Below are positions 29,506-38,278 of a stretch of DNA of 55,222 bases, piece after piece. The stretch is taken from NCBI GenBank assembly GCA_030606335.1, contig JAUWGP010000015.1:1-55222 (forward strand). The letters are read 5' to 3'. A program made the position numbers and the translations under genes. Source of the stretch: Caldifarciminota bacterium (GTDB lineage Bacteria > Hydrothermota > UBA3073). Position 1 is the stretch's first letter; every line of letters starts with the position of its first letter. The notes under the pieces were generated by a model. The model worked only from the letters and a program-made list of their open reading frames with translations, searched no databases and was not told the origin of the DNA.

Positions 29506-30276
29506 TCATACACTGTCTCCTCCCAATAATCCACCAAGTAAACCACCACCGAGACCGGCAACACCTTTCTTTTCACCTTTTTGTTTGAAACGAGCTGCTG
29601 CCCAGATGCGGTCAGCCAGACGCGAGAAGGGGAGACTTTGCAGATAAATAGTTCCCGGTCCGGTCATCTTTGCAAGAAATATCCCTTCTCCACCAAAAAG
29701 GGCATTTTTAAATCCACCAACGAACTGAATATCGTAGTCTACTGAAGGTGCGAATGCTACCAGACAACCTGTATCTACCCTTAGTGTTTCATTGGCTGCA
29801 AGGTCTCTTTGAATAATTGTTCCTCCTGCATGGACAAAGGCCAAACCATCACCAACAAGTCGCTGTAATATAAAACCCTCACCACCAAATAGGCCTGCTC
29901 CAAACCTTTTTGTAAAGGCTATTTCAATCTCAATTCCCTGCGCAGCACATAAAAATGCATCCTTTTGACAAATAAATGTTCCTCCAATTTTACTTAAGTT
30001 TAGAGGAATTATTTTTCCAGGATATGGAGCTCCAAAGGCTACATGTGCTTTCCCTTTACCCTTGTTGAGAAAGGTGGTAATAAAGAAGCTCTCCCCTGTA
30101 ATCATCCGTTTAAATCCCTTAAATAGACCACCACCTGTCGATGTCTGCATTTCTATATTATCAGACATATACATCATTGCACCGACTTCTGCTCTCACCC
30201 CCTCATCTGGGTCTAATTCAATCTCAATGAGCTGCATATCGTCGCCGTATATTTTATAATCAACAACATCAGACAT
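29506..30276 (-). CDS. TIGR00266/AIM24-family protein
   Basis: 256 residues. The N-terminal [24 protein letters not shown] (in part) and [12 protein letters not shown], then [18 protein letters not shown] and three repeated beta segments ending in FGGEGFILQ and [15 protein letters not shown], are the AIM24 double-stranded beta-helix pattern. The C-terminus is Gly-rich ([12 protein letters not shown]). No signal peptide. Function in bacteria unknown; mitochondrial AIM24 affects inner-membrane organisation. GGGGG precedes the ATG. It stands alone, upstream of the lipid cassette. Confidence 0.88.
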   Translation of the reverse strand: MSDVVDYKIYGDDMQLIEIELDPDEGVRAEVGAMMYMSDNIEMQTSTGGGLFKGFKRMITGESFFITTFLNKGKGKAHVAFGAPYPGKIIPLNLSKIGGTFICQKDAFLCAAQGIEIEIAFTKRFGAGLFGGEGFILQRLVGDGLAFVHAGGTIIQRDLAANETLRVDTGCLVAFAPSVDYDIQFVGGFKNALFGGEGIFLAKMTGPGTIYLQSLPFSRLADRIWAAARFKQKGEKKGVAGLGGGLLGGLLGGDSV

Positions 30277-31040
30277 AGAACCCCCATATTAAAATCAAAT
30301 ATCAAATATTAAAAATCAAAATTAACCGCTGATTCACCCTGTTAAATATTTACAAAATTAATTACAACTAATCACTCCTAGTTCTTTATTTAACAGGGGA
30401 ACCACAAAGGACACAGAGAATTACATTTTAATATAAAGATGCGTAGTTCAGACATATGATTTTTTCTGATTGTAAGATGAGATTGCCACGTCCCGATTTT
30501 CATCGGGACTAGCAATAACAAACTCCAACTTCTGTCATTGCGAATCCGTCGCACTTCTTGACGGATGAAGCAATCTCATTCTTTCGTCCCTGTCATTGCG
30601 AGGAGTCCACCGCGCTTCTTGACAGAACTGCCTACTACTTACTGTTTTTCAGTCTGAAGTCTCTTGTCTTTTGTCTATTTTCCATGTTACTTACTATAAG
30701 TATATAACAAAGGCAGCCAAAAGTCAAGTTCTTTTTATGATTTATAGTAGGGGTGTTTTTTATAAATTGTAGGGCGAGGCTTCCTGAGTGCCATTAGGTA
30801 AGTCAGACTTGCAGAAACATGCATTAGATTAAGAGGTATGAATAATTAACATTACTACCTGCACAATAATATTTCAGTGCCCACTGTAGTCATTTGATAC
30901 GATTTTAGAATGGGTGTTTTTCAAGATAGAATTTCTTTTAAACATTTTTATTTCCTTAAGTTTATACTTTTAAAAGAGGGGGTGACTATGAGCCACCCCC
31001 ATCTATACCACTTGATATCGGGTATTTGAACAAGAATCTC
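30277..31040. repeat. Long gene-free stretch built of dispersed repeats
   Basis: No gene supported in about 760 bp. 30291-30325 is low-complexity AT. 30340-30400 holds an inverted pair CCCTGTTAAATA/TATTTAACAGGG like 8322-8337. 30476-30632 contains a degraded TGTCATTGCGA palindrome (30508-30543) and a second TGTCATTGCGAGGAG at 30591. 30763-30800 is an inverted copy of 7992-8035. The rest is unremarkable AT-rich sequence. Confidence 0.6.
30978..31000 (-). terminator. Terminator hairpin of the ECF operon
   Basis: GGGGGTG (30978-30984) pairs with CACCCCC (30994-31000) around a 9-base loop. Read leftward it is followed by TCTTTTAAAAG. It lies about 40 bp past the stop codon of the LTxEQ-repeat gene. 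Confidence 0.65.
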
Positions 31041-32153
31041 TCATTCGAGTAAAATCATGGACTTGCTCAAAGTCTGGTTTCCTGCTTCAATATGGTACAA
31101 ATAAACCCCACTTGCTGCCTGAATTCCATTTACATCTGTGCCATCCCATATCACGTTGTAAGAGCTGGGCTCCTGAACTCCCATTTCAAAGCATCGTACA
31201 AACTGCCCGAGTGAGTTATAGATCTGGATTCGCACATTTTCTCGACTATTCAGTGTATAGGCGATATTCATCTCTTGAGTAAGGGGATTTGGATAACTCC
31301 AGGCTGAAATAAGGGAGCCAACAGCTTCCATTTCAGATGACATGGTTCCAGGGTTATTAATTGACTCGATACCAAAGCCCTCAAGCAATTTAGTAACTGC
31401 AACATGAATTTCCTCACGGTCAGCACCTGCTTCCCTCATTGCAGTTATAGTTGTTTGGACTATCTCCCTTTGTTCTTCAGTCAGACTAAACATGAGGTGT
31501 CTATTGTCTCTCCGTTGTCCTTCGCCAAGGTGTTCAGGCATTTCAATGCCCCATCCTTCAAGCAACTCGGCAACTGTAGTGTGAATTTCATCACGGTCAG
31601 CACCTGCTTCCCTCATCTCGGATATCGTTGTATGGACTATTTCCCTTTGTTCTTCGGTCAGACTGACCATGAAGTGTCTATGACCTCTCTGATGTCCTTC
31701 GCCAAGGTATTCGGGCATTTTGATGTCCCATCCTTTAAATAACTCGGCAACTGCAGCATGGATATCCTCATAATTAGCACCATTTTTTCTCATTTCCATT
31801 ATATTAGCACGAACTATCTCCCTCTGCTCTTTGGTCAGACTAAACATAATGTACCTGAGTCCTCCACGATGTCCTTTGCCAAAATGTTCTGGCAACTCGA
31901 TGCCCCATTCTTTAAACAAATTAGCAACTGTAGCATGGATCTCATCATGGTCAGCACCTGCTTCCCTCATCTCAGTTATCTTCATGTGGATAGTCTCCCT
32001 CTGCTCTTCGGTTAAATTGGTTCGAAAGCCCTTTCCTTCTCGGTTATAACTGTGATGGTAATCCGAATGATAAGCAAACACATAGTTTGTAGAGCCTGCA
32101 ACGATAAAGGTAAAAAGTATCAGAGTACCAATAGTTTTCCAATGTGCTTTCAT
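31041..32153 (-). CDS. Type IX-exported protein with four LTxEQ repeats
   Basis: 370 residues. A signal peptide (cleavage near VFAYHS) is followed by four tandem repeats of about 57 residues. Each contains LT.EQRE, I.EMREAGAD..EIH, VA.L...WGIE.PEH and G.GHR-like turns. The LTxEQ motif is the hallmark of Spy/CpxP periplasmic chaperones, and a Spy/CpxP-like gene is in the same operon. The C-terminus (about 285-370) is a Por-type sorting domain: SYPNPLTQEMNIAYTL, VRIQIYNSLGQFV, VIWDGTDVNG, ASGVYLYHIEAG. It is therefore predicted to reach the cell surface. AGGAGG precedes the ATG. Confidence 0.8.
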   Translation of the reverse strand: MKAHWKTIGTLILFTFIVAGSTNYVFAYHSDYHHSYNREGKGFRTNLTEEQRETIHMKITEMREAGADHDEIHATVANLFKEWGIELPEHFGKGHRGGLRYIMFSLTKEQREIVRANIMEMRKNGANYEDIHAAVAELFKGWDIKMPEYLGEGHQRGHRHFMVSLTEEQREIVHTTISEMREAGADRDEIHTTVAELLEGWGIEMPEHLGEGQRRDNRHLMFSLTEEQREIVQTTITAMREAGADREEIHVAVTKLLEGFGIESINNPGTMSSEMEAVGSLISAWSYPNPLTQEMNIAYTLNSRENVRIQIYNSLGQFVRCFEMGVQEPSSYNVIWDGTDVNGIQAASGVYLYHIEAGNQTLSKSMILLE

Positions 32154-32162
32154 TCTGTCCTC

Positions 32163-32408
32163 CTATTTTGTTGAAATTATCTTCTTCAAGTTTCTTATTT
32201 CATTGTAAAAGTTCACAAATTCACTGTTTATGAACTCTACCTTCAATTGTTCGATGTCCTCGGCAACTTCAAAGGTAAAAAATGCCTTTGATCTTTTCCT
32301 GTCTGATTTGATGAAGCGATAGCCTTTCATCTTAAGATACGCTGAGAACGCAAGGTCATCGGTAATGATGTGATCGTTTTTGGTTTGATGAGATTTATTA
32401 GTCTTCAC
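32163..32408 (-). CDS. DUF5659-like protein
   Basis: 81 residues with a GTG start; GAGGAGG lies upstream. It contains IITDDLAFSAYLKMKGYRFIK and a later AFFTFEVAEDIEQLKVEFIN (both quoted in part as YLKMKGYRFIK and FFTFEVAEDIEQL), ending in IRNLKKII, which fits the small DUF5659 pattern. No signal or membrane segment, so it is a cytoplasmic member of an otherwise envelope-directed operon. Function unknown. Confidence 0.65.
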   Translation of the reverse strand: MKTNKSHQTKNDHIITDDLAFSAYLKMKGYRFIKSDRKRSKAFFTFEVAEDIEQLKVEFINSEFVNFYNEIRNLKKIISTK

Positions 32409-32456
32409 TATTTCCTCCTCTTGTTATATGTTTTTTACCACTTAATGAGGGTAATC

Positions 32457-32948
32457 TCAACGGGGAGGTCGATGCATGCCTCCTGGATGTAATAGTTGTT
32501 GCTCGAAAAGCGTTGAAAATCGTTCCTGTTGTTCTGGAGTAAACACATCTTTTATTTGACATAAGTGCTCGAAAACCTCTTTCTCCATTCCTATCTGCAT
32601 AGAGACAATATCTCTAATTATGCTATCAGCTTTTGCTCTGTTTGGTTCAGGTTCTCTTAATAGAGTTAATAACTCTTTTCTTTTAGCAAATAAGTCTTCC
32701 CTTAAAGATAACATTTTTGGTCTCATATCTTCTTGTCTTTCACATATTACATCTATCTGGTCTTCGGTGAGGTCGAGCTTGTGTCTCAGAATACTTCTCC
32801 TGAAGTCATGTCCCTTATCTATCCACCCAGGGGAAGTATCTCTTCTATAATATCGTACTTTAGACCAGTTATAACCGATAGTAAATATTGCTACCAGATT
32901 TATTGCAACCGATATGATGAGGATGACAGTAATAGCTTTTTTACTCAT
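32457..32948 (-). CDS. Spy/CpxP-like periplasmic protein (heavy-metal-resistance type)
   Basis: 163 residues. An N-terminal hydrophobic helix (ITVILIISVAINLVAIF) acts as anchor or signal. The mature part is helical, with two LTxxQ-type motifs, LDLTEDQIDVI and VFTPEQQERFSTLFEQ, as in Spy, CpxP and ZraP. Such proteins are ATP-independent envelope chaperones. Its ATG overlaps the stop of the anti-sigma gene (ATGA), indicating coupled translation within the ECF operon. A His/Pro-rich end (HPGGMHRPPR) might bind metal; that is speculative. Confidence 0.8.
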   Translation of the reverse strand: MSKKAITVILIISVAINLVAIFTIGYNWSKVRYYRRDTSPGWIDKGHDFRRSILRHKLDLTEDQIDVICERQEDMRPKMLSLREDLFAKRKELLTLLREPEPNRAKADSIIRDIVSMQIGMEKEVFEHLCQIKDVFTPEQQERFSTLFEQQLLHPGGMHRPPR

Positions 32949-33421
32949 TCTCCCTCCCTGCTTACTAAATTATAATAAACGTTATTTAAAGAACCTTCAG
33001 AAAAATCTTCGAGCGAGTTAACGCAGAGGAGTTCAGCAAACTCCGTATCCAATCTCGCTAAATCTTCTATCCTGCTTTGATAAATTGCCTTTCCCATATA
33101 ATCCCCGAGAAATAGGGAAAAGATAATAAGCGCTGCGACACCTACCGGGACAGCAACACGTCTTACCCATGTTACAAATGGAGATTGGATAACTTTTCTT
33201 GATTCTTGTTCAGCAATTCTCTGCTTCAGGTGAACCCAAAAATACGGTGGAACCTGAATTTCTTCTATTAAATCAAGAGAATCTGATACATGAGATAAGC
33301 TCTCTAACTCCTTTTGGCAATGGTCACAGGATTTCAAATGATTTGAAATTTCTATCCTCTCTTCGTCAGAGACTTCACCATCTAAAAAGGCAGATAATTT
33401 TATTTTATTAATGTGTTTCAT
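32945..33421 (-). CDS. Zinc-finger anti-sigma factor
   Basis: 158 residues. The N-terminal ZAS motif is ISNHLKSCDHCQKELE (H-x3-C-x2-C), preceded by LSAFLDGEVSDEE, the usual start of anti-sigma factors of ECF proteins. One transmembrane helix (VAVPVGVAALIIFSLFLG, about residues 90-107) leads to a short periplasmic end. It should bind the sigma factor encoded just upstream and release it on envelope stress. An extended -10 (TGTTATAAT) and a 20-bp palindrome precede its start. Confidence 0.9.
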   Translation of the reverse strand: MKHINKIKLSAFLDGEVSDEERIEISNHLKSCDHCQKELESLSHVSDSLDLIEEIQVPPYFWVHLKQRIAEQESRKVIQSPFVTWVRRVAVPVGVAALIIFSLFLGDYMGKAIYQSRIEDLARLDTEFAELLCVNSLEDFSEGSLNNVYYNLVSREGE

Positions 33422-33432
33422 ATTTACCTCTT

Positions 33433-33452
33433 GGTATAATATTCATTATATC
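33433..33452. promoter_or_regulatory. 20-bp palindromic element next to the ribosome-binding site, copy 2
   Basis: GGTATAAT-ATTC-ATTATATC, one base off the copy at 29344. It ends 11 bp before the anti-sigma ATG. A separate hairpin, ACATCCTA/TAGGATGT (33478-33500), lies between it and the sigma gene. Confidence 0.6.
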
Positions 33453-33508
33453 TAACAACTATTATAACAGAAATTAAACATCCTAATCTCTATAGGATGT
33501 CTACTAAG

Positions 33509-33538
33509 TTAGACAGGATTTTTTTAATAAACTTGCGG
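33509..33538 (-). promoter_or_regulatory. ECF-type promoter candidate P2 (before anti-sigma)
   Basis: Directly after the sigma stop codon. On the minus strand CCGCAAGT (-35 like), an AT tract, then TGTCTAA (-10 like, related to the CGTCTAA of ECF promoters). 29 of 30 bases match P1 at 34236-34265. Confidence 0.55.
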
Positions 33539-34117
33539 TCAAATTTCTCCTCTTTCCCTTAGAGGGAAGAATTTCTTCCTCAAATTCTCTTTTGCTCTGA
33601 AAATCAATGATTCAACCGAAGGTAAGGATACTCCCATAATCTCAGCTATTTCCTTGTAAGACCTTCCCTCAAATCTTGATAATATAAGAGCGATTCTCTG
33701 TCTCCCGGGTAACTCATCGATTGCATTCCTCACGATCTCCGTCCTTTTTTCGTGCTCAAAATCATTCTCGACCTGAAGGGATTTTGGTGTGATTCCATAC
33801 TTTGTCATCTCATCCAGAGATAAAAGCTTTTCTGTATATTTCATTCTATAGCTAAGACATTGATTAACAACAATCCTATAGAGCCATGTTGAAAACCGGG
33901 ATTTTCCCCTGAAACTTTTGGCATTTCGCCATACCTTAATAAAAACCTCCTGCGCTATGTCTTCTACTTCATTGTAATCTCCGATATAGCGATAGATTAT
34001 ATTAGAAACAGAATGCTGGTATTTCATTACAAGTTCTTCAAAAGCATTCTTATCACCTTCCACTACCCTTTGAATTATTTTTGCATCAGGGTCAACAATA
34101 TTATATATTTTTTGCAT
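33539..34117 (-). CDS. ECF-type RNA polymerase sigma factor
   Basis: 192 residues from the ATG at 34117, chosen because AGGAAAGGA sits just upstream; a longer form by 14 codons has none. Region 2 spans about 25-90 (LVMKYQHSVSNIIYRYIGD in part, DIAQEVFIKVWRN, FSTWLYRIVVNQC) and region 4 about 130-180 (LPGRQRIALILSRFEGRSYKEIAEIMGVS in part, SVESLIFRAKENLRKKF). It directs transcription of envelope-stress genes. The anti-sigma factor follows, and two near-identical ECF-like promoters flank the gene, so autoregulation is likely. Confidence 0.93.
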   Translation of the reverse strand: MQKIYNIVDPDAKIIQRVVEGDKNAFEELVMKYQHSVSNIIYRYIGDYNEVEDIAQEVFIKVWRNAKSFRGKSRFSTWLYRIVVNQCLSYRMKYTEKLLSLDEMTKYGITPKSLQVENDFEHEKRTEIVRNAIDELPGRQRIALILSRFEGRSYKEIAEIMGVSLPSVESLIFRAKENLRKKFFPLRERGEI

Positions 34118-34235
34118 ATATCCTTTCCTTAATCTCCTTCTATATGCTTTAATCCCCAACTATAATTTTTATCGTTTAAAATTCCAGCTTCTTTTGTATA
34201 TTAACGAAAGAATTTTGTAGTATGTTTATTATTTA

Positions 34236-34265
34236 TTAGACAGGATTTTTTTAAAAAACTTGCGG
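34236..34265 (-). promoter_or_regulatory. ECF-type promoter candidate P1 (before sigma factor)
   Basis: Minus-strand CCGCAAGT, AT tract, TGTCTAA, as at P2. It is about 110 bp before the sigma start. The rest of the 442-bp gap 34118-34559 is AT-rich with no further gene or clear signal. Confidence 0.55.
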
Positions 34266-34559
34266 AAAAATTACTCCTTTTAATGTCATATACTTACACA
34301 GCTCTATTCTTATGTATGTTAATTGCATATATATTATAACATATATTTATATGTTTATCAATAATTTTTTTAATATTTTTTTGTAAGTGTAAGCCTTTTT
34401 AGTGATAAATAGTTGGGGATGATATAGCTTTGGATTTTGACTACTTTTTTAGTTGTGAGGTAAGAGTAATTTGGTGTATTCCTAATATCGATGGTTTGTG
34501 GTGGGATGTAAACTGTTGATATAACACTATTGAAATGAATGTGGGAAGGATGAAAATAT

Positions 34560-36218
34560 TTATATATTTCTTGATCTCAACATTGTAATAATAAGGAAAA
34601 TTCCAAGTGTGCCAGCTATTACAAAGCCTACGATACCTAAAACAGGAAGACCGAATAGGAGAAGTCCTCTCTTTGTCTGAATAATCAATGAAGAACCGAT
34701 AATAAGTGCGGTTATGATGAGACTAAAGGATAACCTGTTAGTTGATCTTTCGATTTGTGAAATAGTATTCTCCAGACCTTTGTGTTCAAATTCGACCTTT
34801 AGCTTCCCTTTTCGTATTTTCCTCAATATTTGAGTAAGATTGTCAGGTAGGTTTCTGAAAAGGATGGTATATGCTGTAAGAAGTTCCGTCGCAACTTTTA
34901 GAAGTCGTTTTGGGTCGTATCTTCTTTCAATCAACTGCTTAACATACGGTTTTATATGCTCTATTATATCAAACTTCGGATTAAGTTGGTATGCAATCCC
35001 TTCCACTGTAGATAATGCTTTTGCAAGTAGAATCAAGTCTCTTGGAAATTTCATCCTATACTTTCGAAAGATTTCAAGCGCATCATCTGCAATACTTCTC
35101 ACTTCAATTCTCGCAAGACGTACACCATAATATCTCTCAATAAACTCTCTTAAGTCATATTTCAGTTCTCTCATATCCATATCTTCGCTTACAACACCAA
35201 GTTCAGTAAAGATATTCATAACCTGATTTACGTCTTTATTTACCACTGATATCAAGAGACGACTTAGACTTTCTACCAGCTCTTCACCCAGACTTCCTGT
35301 AAGACCAAAATCAAGAAGTGCAATTTTGCCATCCTTTGTAACAAGTATATTCCCAGGATGAGGATCTGCATGGAAATAGCCATGTATGAATATCTGCTTG
35401 AAAATGAAATCTACTCCCCTTTCAGCTAAATCATTTCGTGAGAGACCCACACTTTCCAGAGTATCAATGTCTGTAATTTTTATTCCCTCTACATGTTGTA
35501 GTGTAAGAACTTTTGAAGTACAAAGATTCCAATATACCTTTGGGATAAGAATAGATTCGTCATCACTAAAATTCGTTCTAAATCGATCCACAGCCTTACC
35601 TTCGTTTGTAAAGTTGAGTTCCGATCTCAGGTTCTTACCAATCTCCTTTACCTTGAATAGGAGTTCATACTCTCTTGTTTCCCTTATTTCTTTCTCTATC
35701 CAACCAGCAAGTAGTTCCATAATAGATAGGTCGGTGTCAATAATAGACTTTATATTTGGTCGTTGTACTTTTACTACGACTCTGCTTCCTTCCTTTGTAA
35801 TTGCTGTGTGAACCTGAGCAAGAGAAGCAGATGCAATAGGTTTTCTGTCAAAAGAACTGAACAGTTTATCTATTGGGGAATTCAATTCTTCTTCAATAAC
35901 CTTTTTGATTGTTTCAAATGGGAGGGATACAACTTCATCCTGCAATATAGAAAGTTCGCGGATAAAATCCTGTGGAAATATATCTGCCCTCACAGAGAGG
36001 AGTTGACCAAATTTTATAAATGTAGGTCCCAGTTCCTCAATTGCTTTTCGAAGATTTTCTGCCCTTGATCCTTTGACCAAGAGTTTTTTTATCTTATAAG
36101 GTATTTTGATAGGAAGCCTATCAATTATATCTCTGAAACCGTATTTAGCAAAGACAAGGAGGATCTGCCTGAGTCTTTTTAAATTTCTTATGCTTCTTCC
36201 TATTTTCCAATAGAACAT
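34560..36218 (-). CDS. ubiB: ABC1/UbiB-family atypical kinase
   Basis: 552 residues. The family's KxGQ motif is FIKFGQLLSVRADIFP and the Ala-rich loop is IASASLAQVHTA, with VVVKVQRPNI carrying the catalytic Lys. HGYFHADPHPGNILVTKDGKIALLDFGLTG (in part FHADPHPGNIL and LLDFGLTG) gives the catalytic and metal-binding residues. Two C-terminal hydrophobic helices anchor it. UbiB proteins aid quinone and other lipid handling. No ubiquinone genes are near; the neighbours are phasin-like, PlsY and fatty-acid kinase genes, so a lipid-transport role is the more natural guess. GGGGG precedes the ATG. Confidence 0.9.
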   Translation of the reverse strand: MFYWKIGRSIRNLKRLRQILLVFAKYGFRDIIDRLPIKIPYKIKKLLVKGSRAENLRKAIEELGPTFIKFGQLLSVRADIFPQDFIRELSILQDEVVSLPFETIKKVIEEELNSPIDKLFSSFDRKPIASASLAQVHTAITKEGSRVVVKVQRPNIKSIIDTDLSIMELLAGWIEKEIRETREYELLFKVKEIGKNLRSELNFTNEGKAVDRFRTNFSDDESILIPKVYWNLCTSKVLTLQHVEGIKITDIDTLESVGLSRNDLAERGVDFIFKQIFIHGYFHADPHPGNILVTKDGKIALLDFGLTGSLGEELVESLSRLLISVVNKDVNQVMNIFTELGVVSEDMDMRELKYDLREFIERYYGVRLARIEVRSIADDALEIFRKYRMKFPRDLILLAKALSTVEGIAYQLNPKFDIIEHIKPYVKQLIERRYDPKRLLKVATELLTAYTILFRNLPDNLTQILRKIRKGKLKVEFEHKGLENTISQIERSTNRLSFSLIITALIIGSSLIIQTKRGLLLFGLPVLGIVGFVIAGTLGIFLIITMLRSRNI

Positions 36219-36252
36219 ATACCCCCTAATTTTTATCTTATATTTTTTGGGT

Positions 36253-36549
36253 TTACTTTTTTAGCTTCTTCTCTAAGGTAGCAATTCTCCTTGAAAGTAT
36301 CTCCAAATCCTCCCTTGTGGGAACATTAAGCTTCTTATGGATATTCATAACCGTCTTCTCTACTATTTTTTCAATTTCTTTGCGGACTTCCGTGCCTTTT
36401 TCAAGTATCGTCTTCACAATATCAGGGTGCTCTATCTTGGTAGCCTTTCCCTTCTTTTCAAGTTCATCCACAAACTTCTCTGCCTTTTCCTTGGTTAATA
36501 TAAATGCTCCAAGACCTGCAAGCATTAATCCTTCTAAGGTCTTTTTCAT
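36253..36549 (-). CDS. Phasin-like coiled-coil protein, paralogue 1
   Basis: 98 residues from the ATG at 36549. The upstream in-frame GTG overlaps the AAGGAGG and is rejected. A hydrophobic stretch LMLAGLGAFILTKEKAEKF is followed by amphipathic helices and a C-terminal coiled coil (LEILSRRIATLEKKLKK). This matches small phasin / polyhydroxyalkanoate granule-associated-type proteins. A clear paralogue lies at 41020. It immediately precedes ubiB, as small phasin-like genes often do. Role probably at lipid surfaces or membranes; inferred. Confidence 0.75.
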   Translation of the reverse strand: MKKTLEGLMLAGLGAFILTKEKAEKFVDELEKKGKATKIEHPDIVKTILEKGTEVRKEIEKIVEKTVMNIHKKLNVPTREDLEILSRRIATLEKKLKK

Positions 36550-36674
36550 ATCTAACACCTCCTTAATTATTAAATTATTTTTACATTATAGTAATAGAAT
36601 TAATATTCAACGAAAACAGCTTCAGATTATCATCTCCAGCTTGTTCTATCAAGTAAAATGAGGCTTAGATTTTT

Positions 36675-36809
36675 CTAATCCCAATAAAAATCACCAATTT
36701 TCTTAAAACCCTCCTTTGTTACATCTACTCCCTTTATCCTACCAGCTATATATCCACAGGGAATTGATCCCAAAAAATAACCGAGTATTATGGGTAAAAA
36801 AACTTTCAT
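36675..36809 (-). pseudogene. Truncated second PlsY (N-terminal 44 residues)
   Basis: Begins 14 bases after the plsY stop. The translation MKVFLPIILGYFLGSIPCGY then IAGRIKGVDVTKEGFKKIGD matches the PlsY start (first helix, GSIP, G-R-x-K-G-x-D, then the place of GSGN-GATN). It stops after FYWD. The catalytic loops and remaining helices are missing, so it cannot be an enzyme by itself. It is too short to appear among ordinary ORFs. It is either a decayed tandem duplicate or a leftover of gene fusion. Confidence 0.7.
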
Positions 36810-36823
36810 CAGCTCACTATTAG

Positions 36824-37408
36824 CTATACCCAAATTTTCCTTTCTCCACCGCGAAAGAATAACTTAAAGTTTGGAATAGCCTTAGCCATAAGCAAGAGTA
36901 AGACAGTACATACAACTAAAAAAATAGCAAAATCTACCCTAAGAATTACAAATGAGATCGGGGTCAGCACAAGAAAAATAAGGAGTCCAAGAGTCGGATA
37001 GTGTGTAAAAAATATTGTGATTACTGAAGCAAAAGCAGCAATGCACAGAGTAATAGGGGAGAGAAACCCTATAACTCCCAATGTTGTACCAAATCCCTTA
37101 CCTCCTTTAAATTTATAATAGACAGGAAAATCATGACCTATAATAGCTGATAGCCCAGTAACGGCTATAAGAAAAGCTGATCCCCCAAAAATCTTTAATA
37201 AAAGCATAGGAAAGACAGCCTTCAACATGTCACATACACAAACTATCATTCCGTATATCTTCCCTACATTTGTAAATACATTAGCTGTTCCTAAATTTCC
37301 ACTTCCTGTCTCTCTCAAAGAAACTCCCTTAGCCTTTGCAATGATTTTGGCGAAGGATATGCTTCCAAGTAAATAAGCAAATATCGGGAAAAGTATTTCC
37401 TTTGACAT
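36824..37408 (-). CDS. plsY: Acyl-phosphate:glycerol-3-phosphate acyltransferase
   Basis: 194 residues, about six membrane helices. Uses acyl-phosphate to acylate glycerol-3-phosphate, the first step of phospholipid synthesis. The three PlsY motifs are present: LLGSISFAKII with GSGNLGTANVF, GHDFPVYYKFKGGKGFGT, and a later VLTPISFV region. It starts three bases after fakB, so FakA, FakB and PlsY form one operon that turns free fatty acids into lysophosphatidate without acyl-ACP. Confidence 0.95.
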   Translation of the reverse strand: MSKEILFPIFAYLLGSISFAKIIAKAKGVSLRETGSGNLGTANVFTNVGKIYGMIVCVCDMLKAVFPMLLLKIFGGSAFLIAVTGLSAIIGHDFPVYYKFKGGKGFGTTLGVIGFLSPITLCIAAFASVITIFFTHYPTLGLLIFLVLTPISFVILRVDFAIFLVVCTVLLLLMAKAIPNFKLFFRGGERKIWV

Positions 37409-37410
37409 AG

Positions 37411-38268
37411 TTAACCTCCAATAGGATAATAAGATATACCCCAGGCTCCGGGACCCAGGTATACACCGACAACAGAGTTCATCTGGATGATATGTGACTC
37501 ACTTACAGGAAATTCGTTCCTGATTACTTCTTCTAACTCTTTGCAGATTCTCTTGTCTGTGGTATAACCGAGTAGGACTTTCACTCTTTCAGCCTTAAAT
37601 TTTGCAAGGTCTTTTCTCATCTCATCCTTAATCTTTGAGATTACTTGAGATGTTGTTCTCCCTCTCCCAAATGGAATTATCTCACCATCAATGAATGTGA
37701 CCATTGGGATTATTCTCATCATTGAACCCAGCAGCGCCTTACCCTTACCCAGTCTTCCGCTTTTATGCAGGAAATTGAGGTTAGGAATAGCAAGAATCAT
37801 CTTTACCTTTGATCTTACTTCCTCTGCCTTACTTTTTACACTCTTAATATCCTGACCAGCAAAAGCTTCGGTAGCCGATTCGAGGGCAATCATCCCTTGT
37901 CCCAGAGTCGTTAGACCGGTTTCAAATACCTCTACCTTCACTTTATCATGTATCATCTCAGCTGCAGTAAGTGCTGAATTATAGGTACCGCTCATCTTTG
38001 AAGAGAGGTGAATCGATAGAATAGTATCAGTATCCAATTTTTTACCTGTCTGCCGACAGGCAAGATAAGTATTAACTAAAATCCCGGTGGGAAGAAGCGT
38101 TGTTCTGGGCATTTCTCCTTTCTCTAACCTTTTATAAAATTGATCAGGCGATATGCCTGTAACTTCTTCATCCCCAAAGTATAGGGGATGCTTTAGTATA
38201 GTTATATTATATTTCTTAATAGCATATTCTGGTATATCACTCGCGTCATCGGTTACAATCTTTACCAT
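37411..38268 (-). CDS. fakB: DegV-family fatty acid-binding protein (FakB)
   Basis: 285 residues. Presents a bound fatty acid to the kinase FakA. It has the DegV start VKIVTDDASDIPEY, PRTTLLPTGIL at the first binding loop, ILSIHLSSKMSGTYNSA around the carboxylate-binding site, and PNLNFLHKSGRLGKGKALLGS. The C-terminal SVVGVYLGPGAWGISYYP is typical. It lies ten bases after fakA and overlaps nothing. Complete. Confidence 0.93.
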   Translation of the reverse strand: MVKIVTDDASDIPEYAIKKYNITILKHPLYFGDEEVTGISPDQFYKRLEKGEMPRTTLLPTGILVNTYLACRQTGKKLDTDTILSIHLSSKMSGTYNSALTAAEMIHDKVKVEVFETGLTTLGQGMIALESATEAFAGQDIKSVKSKAEEVRSKVKMILAIPNLNFLHKSGRLGKGKALLGSMMRIIPMVTFIDGEIIPFGRGRTTSQVISKIKDEMRKDLAKFKAERVKVLLGYTTDKRICKELEEVIRNEFPVSESHIIQMNSVVGVYLGPGAWGISYYPIGG

Positions 38269-38278
38269 AAATTCCTCC

